Source: Deltaproteobacteria bacterium
Lineage (GTDB): Bacteria > Myxococcota_A > Polyangia > Polyangiales > JADJMO01
Direction: 5' to 3'
NCBI GenBank assembly: GCA_022843175.1
Contig: JALHOE010000052.1
Location: forward strand, 1-43,477
DNA: 43,477 bases
In this document: in pieces, positions 1 to 7,595 of the stretch
How the letters are laid out: each line of letters starts with the position of its first letter
How positions within the stretch are numbered: position 1 is the stretch's first letter
Position numbers and translations under genes: made by a program
Notes under the pieces: model-generated
What the model saw: only the letters and a program-made list of their open reading frames with translations
Databases searched by the model: none
What the model was told of the DNA's origin: nothing

Positions 1-1
1 G

Positions 2-1453
2 CTGGCGGGACCGGTCGCGCCCGCGGCGTCCGCGCGCGAGGCGGTCACCTCGGTCCGCCTCGAGCTCGCGCGCGCCGAGGCGCTGTGGCTCGCTGGGCGG
101 TTCGTCGAGGGCTTGCCGATCGCCGAGAGCGCGGTCGTCCGCGCCAACGGGACGAGCCATCGGCCGGTGCAGGCCGAGGCGCTCTACCTCCGCGCACGCC
201 TCGAGGAGGCCAACGGCAAGTTCGCGCTCGCGCGCGACACGCTGCTCGAGGCGATCTCGCGCGCCGAGGCCGGTCATCACGACGTGCTCTCGGTGGAGAT
301 CTGGGCCGCGCTCACCCGCGTCTCCGCGGCGCGCCTCGAGAAGCCCGAGGAGGCGAGCGCGTTCGAGGCGCGGGCCCGCGCGGCGCTCGAGCGCGCGGGC
401 GATCCGGTGGCCGGCCGGCTGTCGCTCGCGCTCGCGGTCGCCGCCGGCAAGCGCGCGCGCGGTCAATACGCGCTCGCGGTCACCGCGATCGAGGAGGCGA
501 TGCGCGCGATCGTCGGGCACGAGAGCGAGCTTCCGGTGCAGCACATCGAGCTCCTCGCCGAGCTCGCGCGTGCGCAACGAGAGCTCGGCAACTACCCGGC
601 GGCCGAGGCGGCGCTCGAGGCAGCGCTCGCGGTCGCGACCACGAGATTCGGTCCGAGCCACCCCGACGTGGCCACGCTGCTCGAGATCCGCGCGATGATC
701 GCGTCGCGCCGCGGAGACCACGCCGCCGCCGTCGCCGCCTACGAACGGGTCGCGAAGCTGCGCGAGACGGTGCTGGGGTCGAAGCACTCCGACGTGGGCC
801 AGGCAAAGGCCAACCTCGCGACCGCGTACACGCGCGCCGGGAGGCCGCGCGACGCAGTGCCGCTGCTCACGAGCGCGCTCGAGGTGATGATCGAGACGTT
901 CGGTGTCGAGCACCCGACCGTCGCGCAGACCGAGGGCAACCTCGGCTTCGCGCTCCTCCGCATGAGCGACTTCGCGGCCGCGCGCCCGCACCTCGAGAAG
1001 GCGATCGCGCTCGGCGAGAAGGCGCTCGGGCCGAAGCACCCCACGCTGGCGATCTGGCTCGGCAACCTCGCGCGGGTCGAGATCGGGCAGGGGGCGCCGC
1101 AGAAGGCGATCGAGCTGCTCCATCGCGCGCTCGCGATCGAAGAGGCGGCGCTCGGCCCGAAGCACGTCGACCTCGCGTTCAACCTCACCGCGCTCGGCGA
1201 GGCGCACCTCGCGAAGAACGATCCGACGGGAGCCCGTGCGCCGCTCGAGCGGGCGGTGGTGCTGCGGGAGAGCCCCGGCGTCCCCAAGGAGAAGCTCGCC
1301 CAGTCGCGCTTCGCGCTCGCGCGCGCGCTCTTTCCGTCCGACCCGAAGCGAGCGCGCTCCCTGGCGGCGAGCGCCGAGCAGGGCTTCGTCGCTGCGGGCG
1401 ACGCCGCGGCCAAGGATCTCGAGGCAGTGCGGGCCTGGATCGCGGCCCACTAA
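2..1453 (+). CDS. TPR-repeat protein, C-terminal part (5' end outside window)
   Basis: The frame is open to the left edge of the window (first full codon at base 2), so the N-terminus is missing. The visible 483 residues are almost all helical repeats of the TPR_10/TPR_12 (kinesin-light-chain) type. The recurring signature is an Ala-rich helix followed by G-x-x-H-P/S-x-x-A, seen as FGPSHPDVAT, LGSKHSDVGQ, FGVEHPTVAQ, LGPKHPTLAI and LGPKHVDLAF. It ends at TAA 73 bases before the next gene. In myxobacteria this repeat block is very often the C-terminal half of a Ser/Thr protein kinase, where it binds partners or substrate. That is likely here but cannot be shown without the upstream sequence. 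A stand-alone TPR protein is the alternative. Confidence 0.88.
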   Translation: MAGPVAPAASAREAVTSVRLELARAEALWLAGRFVEGLPIAESAVVRANGTSHRPVQAEALYLRARLEEANGKFALARDTLLEAISRAEAGHHDVLSVEIWAALTRVSAARLEKPEEASAFEARARAALERAGDPVAGRLSLALAVAAGKRARGQYALAVTAIEEAMRAIVGHESELPVQHIELLAELARAQRELGNYPAAEAALEAALAVATTRFGPSHPDVATLLEIRAMIASRRGDHAAAVAAYERVAKLRETVLGSKHSDVGQAKANLATAYTRAGRPRDAVPLLTSALEVMIETFGVEHPTVAQTEGNLGFALLRMSDFAAARPHLEKAIALGEKALGPKHPTLAIWLGNLARVEIGQGAPQKAIELLHRALAIEEAALGPKHVDLAFNLTALGEAHLAKNDPTGARAPLERAVVLRESPGVPKEKLAQSRFALARALFPSDPKRARSLAASAEQGFVAAGDAAAKDLEAVRAWIAAH

Positions 1454-1526
1454 AAAAAGATCGGCGATCGGTGCGACACCGCGCGGCCGCCCCTGTCTTG
1501 GGGAGGTGCAAGCCGCAGGAGGTGTC

Positions 1527-2633
1527 ATGTCTCGCTCGCTCTATGTGTTCCCGCTCGGTCTGTTGATGCTCGTCGCGTGCGGCGATCCCTACGCCGCCCC
1601 GAAGACCGACGGCGGCGTGTCCGCCGACGGCGGTGGCACCCCCGGCAAGGAGACGGGCAGCGACGAGGACAGCGAGGTCCCGCCGGGAAAGGACAGCGGC
1701 GCGCCGCTCGAGGACGAGGGCACCCCCGGCGATCCCTGCTCGTCGTCGGGCAAGGTCGAGAACGCCGCCTGCGGCGACTGCGGCAAGCGCGTGCGCGTGT
1801 GCGGCTCCGACCTGAAGTGGTCCAGCTGGAGCGCGTGCGAGGGCGAGGGCATCTGCTCGCCGGGCGCCGTCGACAAAGAGGCGTGCGGCACGAGCGGAAA
1901 CCGCTCGCGCACTTGCTCGAGCACCTGCACGTGGGGCTCGTTCGGCGCGTGCGTCGGCGACGCTCCCAGCTGCGGGTTCGTTGGCAAGACCGAGAGCGAG
2001 GCGTGCGGCATGTGCGGCACCCGCACCCGCACCTGCGCGTCGACCGGCTGGGGCTCGTGGGGCTCGTGCAGCGGCGAGGGCGTCTGCACCGCGGGGGCAA
2101 CGGAGTCCGCGAGCTGCACCGACGGCGGCACCAAGAGCCGCACCTGCAGCGCGACCTGCACGTGGGGCAGCTACGGCGCCTGCACCGGCGGTTCGACCGG
2201 CGCATGCGCGAGCGGCACGCCGCGCCAGACGTTCTCCTCGAGCGCGTTCTCCGGCATGTGGGGTTGCGCCGGCAAGGTGAAGTGGACGACCGCCGACACG
2301 CTGTGCGCGCCCGGCTACCACCTCTGCACCGCGGCGGAGTTCCAGGCGCGCCGCAGCTTCACGACGCCCAACCACCACTACTGGTCCGACGACTACATGT
2401 CCGGCAGCGGCACCGAGGGCGCCTGCAAGGCCTCGAAGAGCAGCACCGGCAACTTCTGCCCGATCGACGCGCCGATGCGCGTGTGCGGCACGGCGAAGAC
2501 CGACGCCTCGGGCAACTACTGCACCTGGGTCTCGTGCGGATACGAGTCCACGTCGAGCAGCCTGTATTGGGGCGGCTGCAACGACGATGGGCTCGGCGGC
2601 GGCCTCACCGCGGGCGCGCTTTGCTGCAACTGA
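1527..2633 (+). CDS. Cys-rich lipoprotein with thrombospondin-1-like repeats
   Basis: 368 residues. The start ATG has a strong Shine-Dalgarno (AGGAGG, 1517-1522). A lipoprotein signal peptide ends in the lipobox LVAC with Cys18, so export and lipidation are expected. A Gly/Asp/Ser-rich linker follows (about 19-75). Then come four or five short Cys repeats (about 75-220) built on R-x-R-T-C / W-G-S-W-G-x-C, resembling thrombospondin type-1 modules. The last 140 residues form a second Cys/Trp/Tyr-rich domain containing GYHLCTAAEF and ending in CCN. That domain recurs in myxobacterial surface proteins but I cannot name its function. Secreted adhesion or matrix binding is an inference. It leads a same-strand cluster with a beta-barrel, a lipoprotein and a sigma factor. 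Confidence 0.9.
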   Translation: MSRSLYVFPLGLLMLVACGDPYAAPKTDGGVSADGGGTPGKETGSDEDSEVPPGKDSGAPLEDEGTPGDPCSSSGKVENAACGDCGKRVRVCGSDLKWSSWSACEGEGICSPGAVDKEACGTSGNRSRTCSSTCTWGSFGACVGDAPSCGFVGKTESEACGMCGTRTRTCASTGWGSWGSCSGEGVCTAGATESASCTDGGTKSRTCSATCTWGSYGACTGGSTGACASGTPRQTFSSSAFSGMWGCAGKVKWTTADTLCAPGYHLCTAAEFQARRSFTTPNHHYWSDDYMSGSGTEGACKASKSSTGNFCPIDAPMRVCGTAKTDASGNYCTWVSCGYESTSSSLYWGGCNDDGLGGGLTAGALCCN

Positions 2634-2653
2634 ATCGTTCAACGGAGATCATC

Positions 2654-3418
2654 ATGTTCAAGTTCGGTGTGCTCACGCTCGCTCTCGTCTCGACGTTCGC
2701 CGTCACGCTCAACGCCCGCGCCGACGAAGAGGCGCCCAAGGAAGAACCGAAGAAGCCGGTCGTCGCGGCGACGACGACCACCGCGACGACGACGGCCCCG
2801 ACCGCCGCCGCCAGCGACACGGCGACCGACCACTCGCTCGTCGTCGGACGCATGGGCGCGAGCTACTTCGGCCAGTACGACGTGCCGTTCGGCACGCTCG
2901 CCGGCAAGGCCGCGACCCAGGTCGTCGGCGTCCGCTACTGGACGAGCGACTCGCTCGCGATCGACGTCGGCCTCGGCTTCGGCACTGTGTCGGGCTCGAC
3001 CAAGAGCGGCAGCACCACCGTCGACAACCCGAGCCTCTTGGCGTTCTCGCTCATGGGCGGCGTCCCGATCACGATGCTCCAGGCGAAGCACTACACGTTC
3101 TTCATCGAGCCGCAGCTGCGCTTCGGCTACGCGACGCAGTCGATCAAGCCCGCCGGCGGCGGCGACGAGACCAAGAACACCGGCTACCGCGTGGTGGCCG
3201 GCGCGACGGTCGGCGCCGAGATCCAGTTCGGCTTCATCGGCATCCCGCACCTCGCGCTCGACGCGACGCTCGGCCTCGGCGCCGACATCGCCAGCGCGAC
3301 CACCAAGACCGGCGCCAACCCCGAGACGACGGGCTCGTCGACCGGCCTCGGCACCGCGGCGTTCGCCTCGCCGTGGAACATCTTCAACAGCAACGTGGCC
3401 GCGCGCTACTACTTCTGA
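2654..3418 (+). CDS. Outer-membrane beta-barrel protein
   Basis: 254 residues. The Sec signal peptide is about residues 1-22, with a likely cleavage after ARA before DEEA. A Lys/Pro/Glu stretch and a Thr/Ala-rich low-complexity segment (about 23-57) follow. From about 60 to the end the sequence alternates polar and hydrophobic residues (such as VVGVRYWTSDSLAIDVGLGF and FIEPQLRFGYAT) and finishes with VAARYYF. A terminal aromatic after beta strands is the usual outer-membrane barrel insertion signal. The size fits an 8- to 10-stranded barrel of the OmpA/OprF-transmembrane or OMP_b-brl type. The Shine-Dalgarno is a weak ACGGAG (2642-2647). It starts 20 bases after the lipoprotein and is followed 2 bases later by another lipoprotein, so all are likely cotranscribed. 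Confidence 0.9.
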   Translation: MFKFGVLTLALVSTFAVTLNARADEEAPKEEPKKPVVAATTTTATTTAPTAAASDTATDHSLVVGRMGASYFGQYDVPFGTLAGKAATQVVGVRYWTSDSLAIDVGLGFGTVSGSTKSGSTTVDNPSLLAFSLMGGVPITMLQAKHYTFFIEPQLRFGYATQSIKPAGGGDETKNTGYRVVAGATVGAEIQFGFIGIPHLALDATLGLGADIASATTKTGANPETTGSSTGLGTAAFASPWNIFNSNVAARYYF

Positions 3419-3420
3419 TC

Positions 3421-3738
3421 ATGAGCGCCCGACGAATCCTGATCGCAGTGCTGCTGCCGATGGCGGCGGCGAGCTACGTCGCGTGCAGCAGCGGCGGCGA
3501 GGGCGTGCCACCCGAGTTCACCCTCGGCCTCGGCGACCCCAAGACCAGCGCCAGCAACGTCTCCGCGCCCGCTCCCGCGTTCGGGCCAGCGCCCGGCAAG
3601 GGCGAGGGCAACGGCGACTCCGGGGCGACCGAGGAGGGTGGCGCAGACAGCGCGAGACCCGACACGCGTCCCGCGCTCGACACCGCCGGCTTCGACACCG
3701 CGGGCTTCGACGCCGAGGGCCTCGACCTCGGGATCTGA
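3421..3738 (+). CDS. Small lipoprotein with acidic low-complexity tail
   Basis: 105 residues. The signal peptide has a twin Arg near the start (MSARRIL) and the lipobox SYVAC with Cys22. No folded domain is visible after the Cys. The rest is Gly/Pro/Ala/Asp-rich and ends in a near repeat of D-T-A-G-F. It starts 2 bases after the beta-barrel stop with no convincing Shine-Dalgarno, so translation is probably coupled. The sigma factor starts 2 bases after its own stop. A periplasmic or surface partner of the barrel protein, or a link to the sigma factor, is possible from position only. No function is assigned. Confidence 0.82.
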   Translation: MSARRILIAVLLPMAAASYVACSSGGEGVPPEFTLGLGDPKTSASNVSAPAPAFGPAPGKGEGNGDSGATEEGGADSARPDTRPALDTAGFDTAGFDAEGLDLGI

Positions 3739-3740
3739 CT

Positions 3741-4544
3741 ATGCTGCTCGCCGTGGACGAAGCTCTCGACCGGTTCCTCGCGCGCGCCGCCGCCGCGCGG
3801 CCGTCGCTCGATCTCGCCTCGTTCGCCGAGGCGGTCGAGCGGCACGCCCGCGGCGACGTCGCGGCCTTCGTCGAGACGGCGCGCGCCGAGGACCTCGCCC
3901 TCGCGCACCAGTGTGCGCGGGGCGAGCCCGCCGCGCTCGCGGCGTTCGAGCAGCTCTACTTCGGCGAGATCGATCGCGCGCTCCTCAAGGTCCGGCGCGG
4001 CAAGCTCGACCGAGAGGACTTCGCCCAAAGGATCCGCGAGCGGCTGTTCGTCGCCACCGCCGAGCGCTCGCCGCGCATCGCCGACTACAGCGGCCAGGGC
4101 GATCTGCGCGCGTGGTTCCGCGTCGCGGTCACCCGCACGATGATCAATGAGTCACAGCGCCCGAACCGCGACGCGCCGACCGAGGACGAGGAGCTCGCCG
4201 CGATGCCGCACGGCGCCGCCGACCCGGAGCTCGACCTCTTGCGCCGCAAATACACCGCCGAGTTCCGCGCGGCGTTCACCCGCGCGCTCGCCGCGCTCGA
4301 TCCGCGCGATCGCGCGATCCTCGGCTACGTCGTCGTCGAGAAGCTCGGGATCGACGCGCTCGCCGAGGTCTACGACATCCACCGCGCGACGGCCGCCCGC
4401 TGGGTCCAGCGGGCGCGCGAGGGGCTCGTCGCCGGCGTCCGCGCCGATCTCGCGGCCACGCTCCGGGTGCCCACCGGGGAGATGGAGAGCATCCTCCGCC
4501 TCGTCGCCGATGACGTCGACATCTCGGTGCGCCGGCTCTTGTAG
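3741..4544 (+). CDS. RNA polymerase sigma-70 family factor, myxobacterial gmx1 type (TIGR03001-like)
   Basis: 267 residues. Residues about 55-135 match sigma region 2: a helix AFEQLYFGEIDRAL, then YSGQGDLRAWFRVAVTR in the position of 2.3/2.4. Residues about 180-245 match region 4: a sequence around LDPRDRAILGYVVVEKLG, then a helix-turn-helix with Ala-Glu-Val-Tyr and ATAARWVQRAR. An 80-residue N-terminal extension and this region order are typical of the gmx1 family known from Myxococcales. It would direct RNA polymerase to a dedicated promoter set. No anti-sigma gene is adjacent. The three genes upstream, starting at 1527, encode secreted proteins and run into it with 2-base gaps, so it may control the cluster it sits in (inference). 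The downstream side is a hairpin region. Confidence 0.9.
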   Translation: MLLAVDEALDRFLARAAAARPSLDLASFAEAVERHARGDVAAFVETARAEDLALAHQCARGEPAALAAFEQLYFGEIDRALLKVRRGKLDREDFAQRIRERLFVATAERSPRIADYSGQGDLRAWFRVAVTRTMINESQRPNRDAPTEDEELAAMPHGAADPELDLLRRKYTAEFRAAFTRALAALDPRDRAILGYVVVEKLGIDALAEVYDIHRATAARWVQRAREGLVAGVRADLAATLRVPTGEMESILRLVADDVDISVRRLL

Positions 4545-4571
4545 AAGTCGAAGGGGCCGCCTGCGTGAGCG

Positions 4572-4612
4572 CGCGGTTGCTCCCTTGCGCAACCGCGGGC
4601 TTACGCCCGCGG
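4572..4612. terminator. Two overlapping hairpins between convergent genes
   Basis: Hairpin 1 pairs CGCGGTTGC (4572-4580) with GCAACCGCG (4589-4597) around an 8-base loop. Hairpin 2 pairs CCGCGGGC (4593-4600) with GCCCGCGG (4605-4612) around TTAC. Both stems are perfect, and they share bases 4593-4597, so they cannot form together. The region lies between the convergent ends of the sigma factor (+) and the SDR gene (-), which fits transcription termination from either side. Neither has a clean U-tract. Bases 4589-4613 reappear inverted at 14320-14344. Confidence 0.6.
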
Positions 4613-4623
4613 CCCCGTCGGCG

Positions 4624-6030
4624 CTACCAGGGCGTGGGGGCGTAGTCCTTGAAGAAGATGCCCCAGCGGTGCTCGCCGCTGAGGAAGCCCGCGAAGATCG
4701 GATCGCAGATGCGCGCCGCGCCGTCGACGACGTCGAGCGGGGGCTCGAAGCCGTGCTCCTCGACCTTCTTGGTGGCGATCTCGACCGGATCCTCGTCGGT
4801 GATCCAGCCGGTGTCGACGCTGTTCATGTGGATGCCGTCCTTCAGGTAGTCCGGCGCCGAGGTGCGGGTCATCATGTTGAGCGCCGCCTTCGCCATGTTG
4901 GTGTGCGGATGGCGGTCGGTCTTCCACGTGCGATAGAACTGCCCCTCCATCGCGCTCACGTTGACGATGTGCTTGTCCGCGGTGGGGACCTTCTGCATCA
5001 GCGGCTTGAGGCGCGCGTTGAGCACGAACGGCGCGACGGCGTTCACCAGCTGGACCTCGAGCAGCTCGATCGACGGCACCTCGGCGAGGGTGAGCCGCCA
5101 GCTGTTGCGACCCCGCAGGTCGACCTGCTGCAGATCGGCGTCGAGCTCGCCCTCGGGGAAGAGGTGGAGCTCCTCGGTGGACGGGGCCGCGAGCTGGAGG
5201 GCCGCGCGGGTCAGCGCGTGGCTGCTCTCGCGGACGATCGGCAAGAGCTTCGGCTCGAGCGCGGACTGCTCCCCATCCATAAGGTGCCTATAGAACCCCG
5301 CCGGGCGCCGCACCGTCTGGCACGCGTTGTTGAGGATGAAGTCGAGCCGGGGCAGCGTCTCGAGCAGGTGGTGACAGAACCCCTCGACCGACGGCGTGTG
5401 GCGCAGATCGAGGGCGAACACCTGCAGCCGATCGCGGAACGACTCGAAGTCCTCTTCGCGGGCGTAGCGCGCGGCGGCGTCGTGGGCGAAGCGCGTGGTG
5501 ACGACGACGTGGCACCCCGCGCGGAGCAGCTTGAGGGCCGCGTGGTAGCCGATCTTCACGCGCGCGCCCGTGACGAGCGCGTAGCGACCGCGGAGATCGA
5601 AGCTCTGGTGCCGCTTCTGGTAGTTGAGGTCCGCGCACGCCCCGCACATCTGGTCGTAGAACGGGTGCACCTTGGTGAACGACGCCTTGCACACGTAGCA
5701 GTTGCGCGACTCGCGCAGCTCCGGATCGGGCGTGGGCTCGAGGGTGGGGAGGAGCGGCGGCGGGTAGAACACCGGCGCGCGGCGCGCGGTGCGGATGCCG
5801 GTGCGGTCGAGGATGCTCTCGTCGAAGGCGCGGGTCTCCTCGAGGCGCTTCCTGCGGAACGCCTTGCGCATCAGGCGTTGCTCGTGGCGCTGCGGTCGCG
5901 ACACCCTCCCCGCGGCGATGATCAGGCGGTGACGGTCTTCTTCGGGGAGCTCGGCGACGAGCTTCGGATCCTCCGCCAGCGCCTCGAGCAGCGCGGCGGC
6001 TTGCTTCGCGCGGTCGCGGAGGTCGCTCAC
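4624..6030 (-). CDS. SDR-fold oxidoreductase-like protein with N-terminal Cys4 zinc motif
   Basis: 468 residues from GTG at 6030. The frame stays open to 6129, but that would run into the upstream gene, which ends at 6050. Residues 1-105 are helical and Arg/Lys-rich. Cys111, 114, 129 and 132 form C-x2-C-x14-C-x2-C, a probable zinc site. Residues about 146-410 form a Rossmann SDR domain: TGARVKIG (154-161) in place of TGxxxGIG, NNAC (234-237) in place of NNAG, and catalytic-type Ser359 and Lys381. The usual Tyr four residues before the Lys is Thr377 instead. NAD(P) binding is likely. Classical alcohol dehydrogenation is doubtful unless Tyr366 or another residue substitutes. It follows the MpaB-like oxygenase by 19 bases on the same strand, so the two probably share a transcript. 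Confidence 0.88.
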   Translation of the reverse strand: MSDLRDRAKQAAALLEALAEDPKLVAELPEEDRHRLIIAAGRVSRPQRHEQRLMRKAFRRKRLEETRAFDESILDRTGIRTARRAPVFYPPPLLPTLEPTPDPELRESRNCYVCKASFTKVHPFYDQMCGACADLNYQKRHQSFDLRGRYALVTGARVKIGYHAALKLLRAGCHVVVTTRFAHDAAARYAREEDFESFRDRLQVFALDLRHTPSVEGFCHHLLETLPRLDFILNNACQTVRRPAGFYRHLMDGEQSALEPKLLPIVRESSHALTRAALQLAAPSTEELHLFPEGELDADLQQVDLRGRNSWRLTLAEVPSIELLEVQLVNAVAPFVLNARLKPLMQKVPTADKHIVNVSAMEGQFYRTWKTDRHPHTNMAKAALNMMTRTSAPDYLKDGIHMNSVDTGWITDEDPVEIATKKVEEHGFEPPLDVVDGAARICDPIFAGFLSGEHRWGIFFKDYAPTPW

Positions 6031-6049
6031 GCGGCCTGAACTAGCGCAC

Positions 6050-7042
6050 CTATGCGGCGGCCGGTACCGGCTTGAGTCGCGAGCCGCGCCCCTTGGGGCG
6101 GTTCTCCTTGACGAGGCCGTCCCACGCACGAGCTACCAGGAGCTCGAAGCGGGTCGGTCGTTTGGCGGCGATCCGCCGGAGCGCGATGTTGTAGGCGGGG
6201 AGGAAGCGGAGCGCCGAGGGGAGCATTGGATAGCCGCGCCTGAGCGCCTCGATCGAGGCGCGGAAGGTGGCGCGCTCGACGCGGCCGAGCTTGAAGCCGT
6301 ACTCCTCGCGGATTCGCTCCGGCAGCAGCGCTGCGGTCATCGTCTCGTACCACTTGGCCACGGGGCCGAGCCCGGGCACCGGCGACTGCATCAGGTAGTG
6401 CGCCATGTCGCGCGCGGGGGCTCCCACCGCCACCGGCGAGCCGGGAGCGAACATGTCCGCCATGTACCGCTCGAACGCCGTCCAGTCCGGCGGGTTCGCG
6501 GCCTCGGGGATGCCGAACAGGGCGCCGAACTTCTTCGACTCGTTGTAGTACGCGTCCTTCTCCCACAGCGAGAGCGGGCGGAAGACGAGCTCGTAGACCT
6601 GCACCGACGTGTGGAGCAGCGTGGCCTGCACCCAGAGCAGCGCGGGCACGAAGTTGGCGTGGTAGCTGTCGCCGCGGTGGTAGGGGCCCACGTCCTCGGT
6701 GATCGTGCCGGTCACCGTGCCGTGATACGTGTGCACGCGCTTCGCCGAGTTGAGCGCGGTGTCGAGGTCGCCGAACACCATGGCGAACACGTTGTCGAAC
6801 GTGCGCACGAACCGGCCGCTGAGATCGGTCTTGGTGTGCGAGTGCTGGTCGACCGCGTGGGCGACGAAGGGATGCGCGAGCTGGAGCAGCGCCGCGCGGC
6901 CACCGCCGAGGAACGCGATCGACTCGCGATTGATTCGCCAGAGCATCGACTGCGGACCGAAGACCCCAGCGCGGGGATCGACCGTCTCGCGACGCAGACG
7001 TTCCAACAGCACGTCGAGCTCACCGCGGGAGACCGTCGTCAT
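6050..7042 (-). CDS. Oxygenase MpaB / rubber-oxygenase-like family protein (DUF2236)
   Basis: 330 residues. The N-terminal third carries the family signature, running from the WRINRES segment through GGGRAALLQLAHPFVAHAVD to HSH. After it come a conserved VFGDL/HTYHGTVTG stretch and the central HANF / LLWVQATLLHTSV helix. The family (ER-bound oxygenase mpaB/B', latex-clearing protein Lcp) is all-helical and binds heme. Known members cleave isoprenoid chains or polyisoprene, but most bacterial members have no known substrate. No signal peptide or obvious membrane helix is seen, so it is probably cytoplasmic. It heads a two-gene unit with the SDR protein. A TACGAT hexamer lies 8 bases before the ATG. 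The substrate is unknown. Confidence 0.9.
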   Translation of the reverse strand: MTTVSRGELDVLLERLRRETVDPRAGVFGPQSMLWRINRESIAFLGGGRAALLQLAHPFVAHAVDQHSHTKTDLSGRFVRTFDNVFAMVFGDLDTALNSAKRVHTYHGTVTGTITEDVGPYHRGDSYHANFVPALLWVQATLLHTSVQVYELVFRPLSLWEKDAYYNESKKFGALFGIPEAANPPDWTAFERYMADMFAPGSPVAVGAPARDMAHYLMQSPVPGLGPVAKWYETMTAALLPERIREEYGFKLGRVERATFRASIEALRRGYPMLPSALRFLPAYNIALRRIAAKRPTRFELLVARAWDGLVKENRPKGRGSRLKPVPAAA

Positions 7043-7050
7043 GCCGCTCG

Positions 7051-7056
7051 ATCGTA
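7051..7056 (-). promoter_or_regulatory. Putative -10 element TACGAT for the MpaB-like gene
   Basis: Read on the minus strand, TACGAT ends 8 bases before the ATG at 7042, with no Shine-Dalgarno between. This implies a leaderless or near-leaderless transcript. No good -35 is visible. Confidence 0.4.
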
Positions 7057-7063
7057 CCCGACC

Positions 7064-7089
7064 CGCCGGCCAGGGGCATTCGGCCGGCG
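7064..7089. other. Inverted repeat between divergent genes
   Basis: CGCCGGCC (7064-7071) pairs perfectly with GGCCGGCG (7082-7089) around a 10-base spacer. It lies in the 110-base gap between the divergent genes at 7042 (-) and 7153 (+), just upstream of the putative TACGAT element. An operator or a cruciform is possible; a terminator is unlikely in a divergent gap. Confidence 0.4.
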
Positions 7090-7152
7090 CTTTACAGATG
7101 TGGATGATGCGGATAAGCCAGCCAACGCCGTCAAGAACGGCAGGGAGGCAAC

Positions 7153-7521
7153 ATGGCCAACAGTGACAGCGCGTTGATCATCGAGTGGGGCATGCCGACG
7201 CCGGGGCGCGAGACCAAGGCGCTCGAGGAGTTCTTCTCCCACGTGCAGTGGTGGACCGAGCTCAAGGCGAAGGGGACGATCAACGAGTTCCGCATGTACG
7301 GCACCAACAGCGGGCATCTCGGCGTGGGCGCCGGGTTCGTGATCGTCGAGGGCACGCAGGACCAGATCCAGAAGTTCACGGCGAGCGACGAGTTCCGCCG
7401 GAGCATCAGCCGGGTGTCGTTGATCACCCAGTCGCTCCACGTGCGTCAGCTCGACACCAACGACAACATGATGAAGCGGATGCAGGTCTACGGCACGGCC
7501 GTAAAGGAGATGGGCGTGTAA
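7153..7521 (+). CDS. Small conserved-type protein of unknown function
   Basis: 122 residues with a good Shine-Dalgarno (GGGAGG) 6 bases before the ATG. It has no signal peptide or membrane segment, so it should be cytoplasmic. The pattern beta (ALIIEWGMP), helix (TKALEEFFSHVQWWTELKAK), beta (EFRMYG), beta (GAGFVIVEG), helix (DQIQKFTASDEFRRSI), beta (ITQSLHVRQL) fits the dimeric alpha/beta-barrel (ferredoxin-like, monooxygenase-ABM-type) fold. The C-terminal tail is Met-rich. That fold assignment is by eye, and no enzyme motif is visible. It is divergent from the MpaB gene and followed by a strong hairpin, so it is probably monocistronic. Confidence 0.85.
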   Translation: MANSDSALIIEWGMPTPGRETKALEEFFSHVQWWTELKAKGTINEFRMYGTNSGHLGVGAGFVIVEGTQDQIQKFTASDEFRRSISRVSLITQSLHVRQLDTNDNMMKRMQVYGTAVKEMGV

Positions 7522-7537
7522 GGGCCCATGCCACCGC

Positions 7538-7561
7538 AGCGGGGCGGCAGCACGCCCCGCT
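7538..7561 (+). terminator. GC-rich hairpin after the small protein gene
   Basis: AGCGGGGCG (7538-7546) pairs with CGCCCCGCT (7553-7561) around a 6-base loop, 17 bases after the stop codon at 7521. There is no U-tract, so it may be a rho-assisted terminator or an mRNA 3'-end stabiliser. Confidence 0.5.
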
Positions 7562-7582
7562 CGCGGCGGCCCCGCAAGCCGC

Positions 7583-7588
7583 TAGACT
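7583..7588 (+). promoter_or_regulatory. Putative -10 element TAGACT, leaderless type
   Basis: TAGACT ends exactly 7 bases before the GTG at 7596, which places the transcription start on or next to the start codon. No Shine-Dalgarno is present. The same hexamer and spacing precede the gene starting at 10148 (-). Confidence 0.5.
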
Positions 7589-7595
7589 CCACTCG

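Noticed and set aside
6031-6129. N-terminal extension of the SDR gene to 6129
   Set aside because: It would overlap the MpaB-like gene by 80 bases and adds Arg/Ser/Pro-rich sequence; GTG at 6030 lies just after that gene's stop.
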